64,000 nt of DNA from JALOOB01 sp040766655 (GTDB lineage Bacteria; Chloroflexota; Anaerolineae; CG2-30-64-16), in contig JAXGQB010000009.1 of the NCBI GenBank assembly GCA_040766655.1, forward strand, positions 186,001 to 250,000. The letters are read 5' to 3'. Of the stretch, positions 1 to 6,541 are shown one piece after another. A program made the position numbers and the translations under genes. The notes beneath the pieces are model-generated. The model did not search any database and had not been told where the DNA came from. It saw only the letters and a program-made list of their open reading frames with translations. How positions within the stretch are numbered: position 1 is the first letter of the stretch; every line of letters begins with the position of its first letter.

Positions 1-1
1 G

Positions 2-298
2 GCGCCCGCGGCCCGGCAGTTGATCCTGGACAATGCCCCGGAGATGGCCGCCGAGACGCTGGCGAACCGGTACTTCCCGCCCTTCACATGCGAGGACGCC
101 CGCAGCCTGCGCCAGCCGGTCCTCCTCTGCAAGGGCGAGCTCAGCCCGGAGGCGTTTCACCTGATCACCGATGAGCTGGCCGCGTGCCTGCCCGTTGCGC
201 GGGCGCCGGTGGTGATCGCCCGAGCGTCGCACGTCATGCATATCGGCAACCCGCAGGCGTACAACCGCGCGGTGCTGGCATTCCTTTCCCAATGCTGA
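2..298 (+). CDS. alpha/beta hydrolase, C-terminal fragment (5' end outside window)
   Basis: This reading frame is open from the window edge to a TGA at 296-298, so the N-terminus and nucleophile elbow are missing. The visible part ends like an alpha/beta-hydrolase fold: a strand 'QPVLLCKGE' (usual place of the acidic residue region), a helix, then 'VVIARASHVMHIGNPQAYNRAV', where the His of 'ASHVMH' fits the catalytic histidine before the last helix. The substrate cannot be judged. It ends about 100 bp before iorA, with a 16-bp palindrome between them, so it is probably a separate transcription unit. Confidence 0.7.
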   Translation, partial: APAARQLILDNAPEMAAETLANRYFPPFTCEDARSLRQPVLLCKGELSPEAFHLITDELAACLPVARAPVVIARASHVMHIGNPQAYNRAVLAFLSQC

Positions 299-310
299 TG
301 CGCATTGCAC

Positions 311-326
311 CATGATGCGCATCATG
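311..326. promoter_or_regulatory. 16-bp perfect palindrome upstream of iorA
   Basis: The sequence CATGATGCGCATCATG reads the same on both strands. It lies between the hydrolase stop codon and the TATAGT (349-354) that could be the -10 of iorAB. It could be an operator for iorAB or a processing or termination hairpin; no T-run follows. Function is inferred from position only. Confidence 0.35.
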
Positions 327-404
327 GCCTGACGTGCCCGAAACGCGGTATAGTACATAGACACTGCCAGGCAACGATATGAATAACCAACGGAGGTTGT
401 TGAC

Positions 405-2192
405 GTGATCCGACTGCTCTCCGGCGACGAGGCCGTGGCGCGCGGCGCGTGGGAGGCCGGCGTGGCTGTTGCCTCCGCCTACCCTGGAACCCCCAGCACC
501 GAGATCCTCGAGGAATTTGCCCGTTTCCCCACCGTCTATGCCGAGTGGGCCACCAACGAAAAGGTCGCGCTCGACGTTGCGATCGGGGCCGCGTACGCGG
601 GACGTCGCGCGTTCGCGTCCATGAAGCACGTCGGCCTGAACGTAGCCGCGGACGCGTTCATGTATGCCTCCATGACGGGGACAGAGGCGGGACTGGTCAT
701 CGTCTCCGCGGATGACCCCGCGATGCATTCCAGCCAGAACGAACAAGACAACCGCCAGTTTGCGAAATTCGCGCGCATCCCCTGCCTGGAGCCGAGCGAC
801 AGCCAGGAGGCCAAGGACATGATGGTCGCGGCGTTCGATCTCAGCGAGAAGTTCGATACGCCGGTGATGCTGCGCCTGACCACGCGCATCTGCCACTCGA
901 CCAGCGCGGTGGAGCTCGGGCAGCGGGGCGAACCCGCGGCCAGGATCGAGAAGTTTCCGCGCAATCCCGCGAAGTACGTCATGGTGCCGGGCAACGCCCG
1001 CGGGCGCCATCCGGTGATCGAGCAGCGCATGGTGGACATCGCGGCGTTCGCCGAGACCTATCCCTTCAACAAGATCGAGCCGGGCGACCGCACCCTCGGC
1101 ATCATCACCGCAGGCGTCTCGTACCAGTACGCGAAGGAGGTCTTCCCGACCGCCTCCGTGCTGAAGCTCGGCATGACGTGGCCGCTGCCGAAGAAGATGA
1201 TCCGCGCGTTCGCCGCGTCGGTCGACCGGCTGATCGTGATCGAAGAGCTGGACCCCTTCATCGAAGAAGCGGTGCGGCTGATGGGCGTCACCTGCGAGGG
1301 GAAGGGCATCTTCCCGATCGTCGGTGAGTTTGACCCGCGCCTGGTGCGGGAGCGTGGCATCGAAGCGGGCCTGCTGCCGCAGTCGGCGCGCGTGCCGCTG
1401 CTCGACTTGCAGGTGGGCTCGCTGCCGGGCCGTCCGCCGGTCCTGTGTCCCGGCTGTCCGCACCGCGGCGCGTTCTACGTGCTGAACAAGCTCAAGGTGC
1501 CCGTGAACGGGGACATCGGCTGCTACACCCTCGGCATGGTCCCGCCGCTGAGCGCAATCCACACGTGCGGCGCAATGGGCGCCAGCATCGGCACCGCGCA
1601 CGGCGCGGCGAAGGCCGGCAGTCCGGAGCGGCACGTGGCCGTGCTGGGCGACTCGACCTTCTTCCACACCGGCATCCCGGCGCTCATCAACGCGGCGTAC
1701 AACCGTGCCCCCATCGTCACGATCATCATGGACAACCGCGTGACGGGCATGACGGGCCACCAGGAGAACCCGGGGACCGGACACACGCTGCAGGGCCAGG
1801 AGGCGCCGGTCATCGAGATCGAGCCGCTGGTGCGCGCGTGCGGCATCAGCCAGGTCAGGACCGTGCCGGCCTACGCGGTCGAGGAGATCGAGAAGACGCT
1901 CAGGGAGTACCTCAAGCTGGATGAGCCGTCGGTGCTGATCACGCGCGAGGAGTGCGCACTGCTGCCGGTCGCGCGCAAGCGCTGGGTCCCGCTGGAAGTG
2001 ATCGCGGACGCATGCAACGGCTGCACGCTCTGCTTCCGCATCGGGTGTCCGGCCATCCTGAAGAGCGACGAGCTGGACGAGAAGACGGGCCGGCCCAAGG
2101 CACTGATCGACACCGCCGCGTGCACGGGCTGCGAGGTGTGTGCACAGATCTGCCCGCGCGACGCCATCAAGTTCCGCGCGGCGATGAATTGA
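405..2192 (+). CDS. iorA: indolepyruvate ferredoxin oxidoreductase, alpha subunit
   Basis: IorA is the thiamine-diphosphate and iron-sulfur subunit that, with IorB, oxidatively decarboxylates aryl-pyruvates from aromatic amino-acid transamination to aryl-acetyl-CoA, reducing ferredoxin in the cytoplasm. The 595-aa length suits the family. Visible are an N-terminal pyrimidine-binding domain ('SAYPGTPSTEI'), a TPP-binding region with 'GDIGCYTLG' and 'CGAMGASIG', and a C-terminal ferredoxin domain with two cluster motifs: CNGCTLCFRIGC (Cx2Cx2Cx4C) and CTGCEVCAQIC (Cx2Cx2Cx3C). The start is a GTG at 405 with GGAGG at 392-396. iorB follows after 17 nt, so they form one operon. The enzyme implies anaerobic or facultative amino-acid catabolism, or the reverse carboxylating reaction. 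Confidence 0.95.
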   Translation: MIRLLSGDEAVARGAWEAGVAVASAYPGTPSTEILEEFARFPTVYAEWATNEKVALDVAIGAAYAGRRAFASMKHVGLNVAADAFMYASMTGTEAGLVIVSADDPAMHSSQNEQDNRQFAKFARIPCLEPSDSQEAKDMMVAAFDLSEKFDTPVMLRLTTRICHSTSAVELGQRGEPAARIEKFPRNPAKYVMVPGNARGRHPVIEQRMVDIAAFAETYPFNKIEPGDRTLGIITAGVSYQYAKEVFPTASVLKLGMTWPLPKKMIRAFAASVDRLIVIEELDPFIEEAVRLMGVTCEGKGIFPIVGEFDPRLVRERGIEAGLLPQSARVPLLDLQVGSLPGRPPVLCPGCPHRGAFYVLNKLKVPVNGDIGCYTLGMVPPLSAIHTCGAMGASIGTAHGAAKAGSPERHVAVLGDSTFFHTGIPALINAAYNRAPIVTIIMDNRVTGMTGHQENPGTGHTLQGQEAPVIEIEPLVRACGISQVRTVPAYAVEEIEKTLREYLKLDEPSVLITREECALLPVARKRWVPLEVIADACNGCTLCFRIGCPAILKSDELDEKTGRPKALIDTAACTGCEVCAQICPRDAIKFRAAMN

Positions 2193-2209
2193 GAGGAGGG
2201 CCGACGACA

Positions 2210-2818
2210 ATGAAGACGATTAACTTCCTCCTCGCGGGCGTGGGCGGCCAGGGCACCATCCTGGCCAGCGACGTGCTGGTGAACGTGGGGCTCCGGGCGG
2301 GATTCCAGGCCAAGCAGGCCGAGGTGCACGGCATGTCGCAGCGCGGGGGCAGCGTGACCAGCTTCGTGCGCTGGGGCCAGGTGGTCTACTCGCCCATCGT
2401 CGGCGCGGGCGAGGTCGACGTGTATCTTGCGTTCGAGAAGGCCGAGGCGCTGCGCAACCTGGGGCAGCTGCGGCGCGGTGCGGTGGTCGTCATCAACATG
2501 CAGGCCATCGAGCCGATCACCGTGACCTCGGGCGGCCAGCCCTACCCGGACGATGACCGGCTGCGCGCCACGGTGGCCGCCGTGACCGACAAGGCGGCCT
2601 ACATCGATGGGGAGCGGATCGCCGGCGACCTGGGCAACACCCGCGCGGCGAACGTCGTGTTGCTCGGTGCGCTGTCCGCCCTGGTGGAGCGGGAAGGCCT
2701 CGCGCCCGGTCTGGCGGCCGACGCGTGGCTCGCCGAGATCACGGCGCGCGTGCCGCCGAAATATGTGGAGTTGAACCGGCAGGCCTTCGAGGCCGGCCGG
2801 CAGTTAGGAGGCGACTGA
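2210..2818 (+). CDS. iorB: indolepyruvate ferredoxin oxidoreductase, beta subunit
   Basis: IorB is the gamma-type subunit of the 2-oxoacid:ferredoxin oxidoreductase complex with IorA. The 202-aa protein starts 'MKTINFLLAGVGGQGT' and has the family pattern GxGGQG near the N-terminus and 'EVHGMSQRGGSVTS' in the middle. The ATG at 2210 has GAGGAGG at 2193-2199. Odd feature: the last codons and the TGA (2816-2818) lie in GGCGACTGAAGTCGC, which recurs at 3461-3475 at the head of a hairpin repeat, so the repeat element apparently supplies or overlaps the stop codon. Confidence 0.95.
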   Translation: MKTINFLLAGVGGQGTILASDVLVNVGLRAGFQAKQAEVHGMSQRGGSVTSFVRWGQVVYSPIVGAGEVDVYLAFEKAEALRNLGQLRRGAVVVINMQAIEPITVTSGGQPYPDDDRLRATVAAVTDKAAYIDGERIAGDLGNTRAANVVLLGALSALVEREGLAPGLAADAWLAEITARVPPKYVELNRQAFEAGRQLGGD

Positions 2819-2976
2819 AGTCGCACCTAAGGGGCCTTCGGCCGGGGCGTCCACCTGCGTGGACGCCATTGCGTAGAGGCCGTCACCTGACCACAACGTG
2901 GGGCAGTGCAGGCGCCGAAGCCGGCCCACGCAGACCTCGCGGCCGGAGGCCCCTTAGATCCGATTTCAATCGGGGC
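2810..2976. repeat. REP-like hairpin repeat, unit A (3' side of the transposase)
   Basis: About 167 bp that align with unit B at 3461-3655, in the same orientation. Both contain the head GACTGAAGTCGC, GGGGCCTTCGGCCGGGG, the hairpin GCGTCCAC-CTGC-GTGGACGC, a GCAGACCTCGCGGCC-like stretch, and the tail GATTTCAATCGGGGC (GATT-TC-AATC). It overlaps the end of iorB on one side and the end of the transposase gene on the other. Confidence 0.8.
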
Positions 2977-3448
2977 CTTGGCCCATCTCGCCCTCGGTCG
3001 CTACCTCCTGATGCGTCTCCTCCCACTCCTGGAGCAGCGTGGAGGCGGCATGATGCTGTTTCTGGTTCTTCACATATCCCACGACCTGCTCCAGATCCCA
3101 GCGGCTGACCGTAAATGCGCCGTAGCTGCCCTGCCACTTGAACGGCAGTTCGGGACGCAACACCTCATTCACGAAATGCGAGGAAGACCCCTTGAGGTTC
3201 TTAACCAGGTCGGCAATGGTGGCCGTCGGCGGGATGATGAGTACCACGTGCACATGATCCGCCGTTCCGTTCAGCGCCAGCACGGTGCATCGATCTACAA
3301 TCGCCTCGCGTTCGATCGCCCGATACAAACGTCGTTCGATGTCGGGCGTGATCATCGGGAGACGATCCCACGTGGCCCAAACCAAGTGCAGGAAGAGGGA
3401 CAGCTTGTTGTGTCTCAAAGCCGATCTCCGCTCCGATCCGCACTTCAT
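2966..3448 (-). CDS. REP-associated tyrosine transposase (IS200-like, Y1/HUH family)
   Basis: A 160-aa single-domain HUH transposase. The motif 'DHVHVVL' supplies the metal-binding HxH and 'VVGYVKNQKQHH' carries the expected catalytic tyrosine. 'LHLVWATWDRLP' is the usual first strand of the family. The ATG at 3448 is chosen because the frame upstream of it runs into repeat DNA, and the core domain starts a few residues later. The gene is flanked by copies of a hairpin-rich repeat, the arrangement expected of RAYTs, which mobilise or maintain REP elements. The key residues look intact, so the enzyme may be active; the C-terminal residues extend into repeat unit A. Confidence 0.85.
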   Translation of the reverse strand: MKCGSERRSALRHNKLSLFLHLVWATWDRLPMITPDIERRLYRAIEREAIVDRCTVLALNGTADHVHVVLIIPPTATIADLVKNLKGSSSHFVNEVLRPELPFKWQGSYGAFTVSRWDLEQVVGYVKNQKQHHAASTLLQEWEETHQEVATEGEMGQGPD

Positions 3449-3460
3449 GGCGAATGAAGT

Positions 3461-3655
3461 GGCGACTGAAGTCGCGCCTGAGGGGCCTTCGGCCGGGGCG
3501 TCCACCTGCGTGGACGCCAATACGTGACCTACCGCGGATCGGCGTAATCGCGGTAGGTCGGCGCAGGCGAAGGAGGTCGGCGCAGGCCGACCTCGCGGCC
3601 ACAGGCCCCTTAGACCTGATTTCAATCGGGGCTTAGACCTGATTTCAATCGGGGC
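3461..3655. repeat. REP-like hairpin repeat, unit B, with internal 23-bp tandem duplication
   Basis: Copy of unit A on the 5' side of the transposase gene. It has the same head (GGCGACTGAAGTCGC), the GCGTCCAC/GTGGACGC hairpin, and the tail TTAGACCTGATTTCAATCGG. The tail is present twice as an exact 23-bp direct repeat (3610-3632 and 3633-3655), which suggests recent slippage or unit addition. The middle also holds two GGTCGGCGCAGGC-type copies at about 3557-3589. Confidence 0.8.
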
Positions 3656-3690
3656 CGAAAGCGGATCGACCGCGCCAGCCGCCAACCACG

Positions 3691-3757
3691 AAGGCGGATG
3701 AAGTCGCGCCTGAAGGGCCTTCGGCCGGGGCGTCCACCTGCGTGGACGCCATTGCGA
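3691..3757. repeat. REP-like hairpin repeat, unit C (head half only)
   Basis: A third, partial copy with GATGAAGTCGCGCCTGAAGG, the CCTTCGGCCGGGG block and the GCGTCCAC-CTGC-GTGGACGC hairpin. The tail is missing. It ends about 14 bp before the stop codon of the cytochrome gene at 3771. Together with unit B it fills the 322-bp gap 3449-3770, where no further gene is seen. Confidence 0.75.
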
Positions 3758-3770
3758 AGTCGCCGCGCGC

Positions 3771-5528
3771 CTATTCGCTCTTCGCCGTGACCGTTGCGAC
3801 GAGCGACGGCGTCTTGTCCGCACCCTCGTGATAGCCGCCGAAGCGCGCGACTTCCTCCGTCTCGTCGGTGAGCATGTCCCGGATGAACTGGTACGACAGC
3901 GGCTGGTAGAGCAGATCCACCACGGCGGTGAACGGCCCCTGCGCGCCGCCCAGCGGCGCCTCGTAAGTCACCAGGTCGCTGCCGCCGGTGAAGTTGCTGT
4001 CGGCTTCGGCCTCGCCGTACACCCCGACCACTGCGGGCGCCCCGCTCTTGTCGAATCCCTCGGGCAACAGCCGGTTATCCTTAAGGTAGGATGCGGCGCG
4101 CAGCAGGGTGTAGGTCACCTCGCCGTCGCTGTTGCCCATGATCGGCTCATAGATCTGGACCTGGTCCGCCGCGTTGATCACGTCGTAGTGCGGCTCGATG
4201 GCCGCAGGATCCTCGTCCGCGGCGTTCCCCGCGATCGCGCCGTCCGCCTGTGGCTGGCCCGACTCAAACACGACCGCGCCCGCGGCGTCCGTCACCGTGA
4301 CGTGCAGCCATGCGCGCCGCGAGGGGAAGCTGGTCGGGAACTTGTGGCCCGTCGTCGCGCCAATCTTCACCTGCACCGCCAGCACATCGCCCGCCTGCGC
4401 GACCGATTCGATGCTCAGCGTCGCCGCGTTGCCCAGCTGCTCGCCGATCCGCGCATGGGTCCTGGCCAGTTGCGCCGGCTCTGCAGTGACGCCGATCTCC
4501 GCCGCATGCTCGCTCAGGATGCCCACCATGTACTGGTTGCCCCCTGCGAAGAAGTGCTGCGAGAAGGGCTGGCGCTGCGGCAGGCCGGGCGGGACGGTCG
4601 CGATCACGACGCCGCCCTGGGTCCGGGGCATGTGGCAGGCCTGGCAGGTCACCCCGGCCTCGCCGGCCGTGCTGTTCTGCCACTCGGTGTAGGGGGTCTG
4701 TTCCGGGAACTCGCCCAGAATCGTGCCCGCCGCATCCACATACGGGGTGAACAGGTCATGACACGTCGCGCAGTGTTCTGCGGTGGGCAGATGAGTCCCC
4801 TGGACCGGGTTGAAGCCCGTGCTGGCCTGCATCAGCTCGCCCACCGGGTCCGGATACGGCCCGAACAGCTCGCGGTCGGGTGCATCGGTCGACGTATCGA
4901 CGATGAAGCCGCCGCTGATGCTCTCTTCCTGGCCCAGATTGTCCCCTTGCACCTGGTGGCACAGGGTGCACGAGACGCCGTCCTGCCCCGCCTCGTGCAG
5001 GGGATTCGCCGGGTCGAGAAAGCCATCGCCAAACATGACGGGCTTCTCGCCCGCCACGCCGGTCTGCACGTGCGCCATCGGCATGTGGCATCGCGTGCAC
5101 TTGTCCTCGATGACCTCCTGCAGCGCGGGCAGGCGCGCCAGCTCCGAGCTCACCTTGGCCTGCCACACCGGGTCCTTGCTGGCGTTGGCCATCATGGTCG
5201 AGCGCCAGTCGGTCGGTGTGGCGACATCGTTGCCCGCCTGATCCAGCATCGGCACGTGGCACGCCGCGCACGTTCCCGAACCCGCAAAGTCATCGGTCGT
5301 GAAGCCAGTCAGGGTCGCATTGTAGGTCGCGGCGGGAGGGCGCAGTCGCGGGCCGGCGGCCTGCTGCGCGGTCTGCGTGGGCGGTGCGACCGAGGTCGGC
5401 GGCGGCAAGGTTGCTGGCGGCAGCACCGGGATGGGCGTGGCAGGCGGCGCGGGCGGGGGCGCGCCGCACGCAACCAGGACGAAGAGCACTGCAACAAGGC
5501 CGATGAGGTGGCGGGCTGTAGGGCGCAT
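3771..5528 (-). CDS. multiheme (five CxxCH) cytochrome c lipoprotein
   Basis: A 585-aa exported protein. The N-terminus 'MRPTARHLIGLVAVLFVLVAC' is a lipoprotein signal with the lipid-anchored Cys at 21, followed by a Pro-rich tether to about residue 65. Five CxxCH heme motifs lie at residues 87-91, 144-148, 187-191, 253-257 and 295-299. The C-terminal half (about 330-585) has no heme motif and looks like beta-rich domains. The ATG at 5528 has AAGGAG about 8 nt upstream; an upstream in-frame ATG would put 20 extra residues before the signal peptide. It probably carries electrons on the outer face of the membrane. Redox partners are not visible. The gene is monocistronic and divergent from the ABC operon. 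Confidence 0.85.
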   Translation of the reverse strand: MRPTARHLIGLVAVLFVLVACGAPPPAPPATPIPVLPPATLPPPTSVAPPTQTAQQAAGPRLRPPAATYNATLTGFTTDDFAGSGTCAACHVPMLDQAGNDVATPTDWRSTMMANASKDPVWQAKVSSELARLPALQEVIEDKCTRCHMPMAHVQTGVAGEKPVMFGDGFLDPANPLHEAGQDGVSCTLCHQVQGDNLGQEESISGGFIVDTSTDAPDRELFGPYPDPVGELMQASTGFNPVQGTHLPTAEHCATCHDLFTPYVDAAGTILGEFPEQTPYTEWQNSTAGEAGVTCQACHMPRTQGGVVIATVPPGLPQRQPFSQHFFAGGNQYMVGILSEHAAEIGVTAEPAQLARTHARIGEQLGNAATLSIESVAQAGDVLAVQVKIGATTGHKFPTSFPSRRAWLHVTVTDAAGAVVFESGQPQADGAIAGNAADEDPAAIEPHYDVINAADQVQIYEPIMGNSDGEVTYTLLRAASYLKDNRLLPEGFDKSGAPAVVGVYGEAEADSNFTGGSDLVTYEAPLGGAQGPFTAVVDLLYQPLSYQFIRDMLTDETEEVARFGGYHEGADKTPSLVATVTAKSE

Positions 5529-5577
5529 GGCAACTCCTTGACTCGGCGCGAGAAGGTGGCCGGATGGTGCTTGCTCT

Positions 5578-5604
5578 ATTATACACAAGAAGGTCTGAAG
5601 CCAA
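5578..5604 (-). promoter_or_regulatory. candidate promoter for the cytochrome gene
   Basis: On the minus strand a TATAAT (5583-5578) lies about 50 nt before the start codon. The best -35 match is TTTGGC 16 nt further upstream, so the -35 is weak. Assignment is by consensus and position. Confidence 0.4.
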
Positions 5605-5628
5605 AGTCACCAACCGATGACGTTGTAT

Positions 5629-5641
5629 AGACTTTGTCTAA
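5629..5641. promoter_or_regulatory. small inverted repeat between divergent genes
   Basis: TAGAC-TTT-GTCTA, a perfect 5-bp-arm inverted repeat, is nested in a wider imperfect one (CACCAACCGAT ... ATCGGTGGTT, 5612-5649). It sits between the divergent cytochrome and ABC-transporter genes, as expected for an operator of a TetR- or MarR-like repressor. No such regulator is encoded next to it. Confidence 0.3.
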
Positions 5642-5743
5642 TCGGTGGTTTGCTTACTGCCGGCTCCGGCCGCACCAGTTACACTGTGCACAATGCGAAA
5701 AGTGAAGATATACCTCCGAACGAAGATGAAAAAGGGCGGTGTC

Positions 5744-6541
5744 ATGGGGATATTCCAGCGGGTTCAGAGGAGTGCCGGCGGCGCGGCTGCGGGCGACGGC
5801 GGCTTCATCCGTTTCGTCGACCTCTCGAAGGCGTACCAGGAGGGCGAGCGTAACCGCGTCGTTCTCGATCGGGCATCGGCTGAGTTCGGCCGGGGCGAAT
5901 TCGTCGCGCTGCTGGGACGCAGCGGCAGCGGTAAGAGCACGCTCCTCAACCTGGTGAGCGGGATCGACCGGCCCGACCGCGGGCAGATCTGGGTCGGCGG
6001 CCAGGAACTGACCGCGATGAACGAACGGGACCGCACGCTCTTCCGCCGAAGCCACATCGGCTTCGTCTTCCAGTTCTTCAACCTGATTCCGACGCTGACC
6101 GTGATGGAAAACGTCACCCTGCCGCTCGAACTCAACGGCATCGCACCCAGGGCCGCGCGCGGTCGCGCCGAGCCCCTGCTACATGCGGTCCAACTCGGTG
6201 ATCGCGCAGGCGCCTACCCCGACAAGCTCTCCGGCGGAGAGCAGCAGCGCATCGCCATCGCCCGCGCGCTTGTCCACGACCCCCAGCTCGTGCTGGCCGA
6301 CGAGCCGACCGGCAACCTCGACGAGGTGACGGGCGAGTCGGTGCTGGCGCTGCTCGACCGGCTGACCCGCCAGGCAGGCAAGAACCTGCTCATGGTGACG
6401 CACAGCGCAGAGTCGGCCGGCTGGGCCGATCGGATCTTCCACCTGCGCGACGGCAGGGTGGAACTGGACCCGACCTCGACCCGCGGATTTGCCACCGCAA
6501 CCTACGCCGGAGCTGTCGCAGCGGGGGGCGGCCGGCGATGA
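5744..6541 (+). CDS. ABC transporter ATP-binding protein (LolD/MacB type)
   Basis: Cytoplasmic ATPase of an exporter of the MacB/LolCDE/AttE type. The 265-aa protein shows Walker A 'GRSGSGKST', Q-loop 'FQFFNLIPTLTVMENV' (typical of this subfamily), signature 'LSGGEQQR', Walker B 'LVLADEPTGNLDE' and the switch His in 'MVTHS'. The start ATG at 5744 (MGIFQRV) is the last one that leaves the domain whole; ATG 5726 is possible, and neither has a strong ribosome site. The stop overlaps the permease start as ATGA (6538-6541), so translation is coupled. Confidence 0.9.
   Translation: MGIFQRVQRSAGGAAAGDGGFIRFVDLSKAYQEGERNRVVLDRASAEFGRGEFVALLGRSGSGKSTLLNLVSGIDRPDRGQIWVGGQELTAMNERDRTLFRRSHIGFVFQFFNLIPTLTVMENVTLPLELNGIAPRAARGRAEPLLHAVQLGDRAGAYPDKLSGGEQQRIAIARALVHDPQLVLADEPTGNLDEVTGESVLALLDRLTRQAGKNLLMVTHSAESAGWADRIFHLRDGRVELDPTSTRGFATATYAGAVAAGGGRR

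Noticed and set aside
3449..3823. N-terminal extension of the transposase frame through repeat units B and C
   Set aside because: The extension encodes only repeat DNA; the HUH domain begins just after ATG 3448.
3828..5630. 600-codon plus-strand frame opposite the cytochrome gene
   Set aside because: The minus strand has a lipoprotein signal and five CxxCH motifs; the plus frame has no features.
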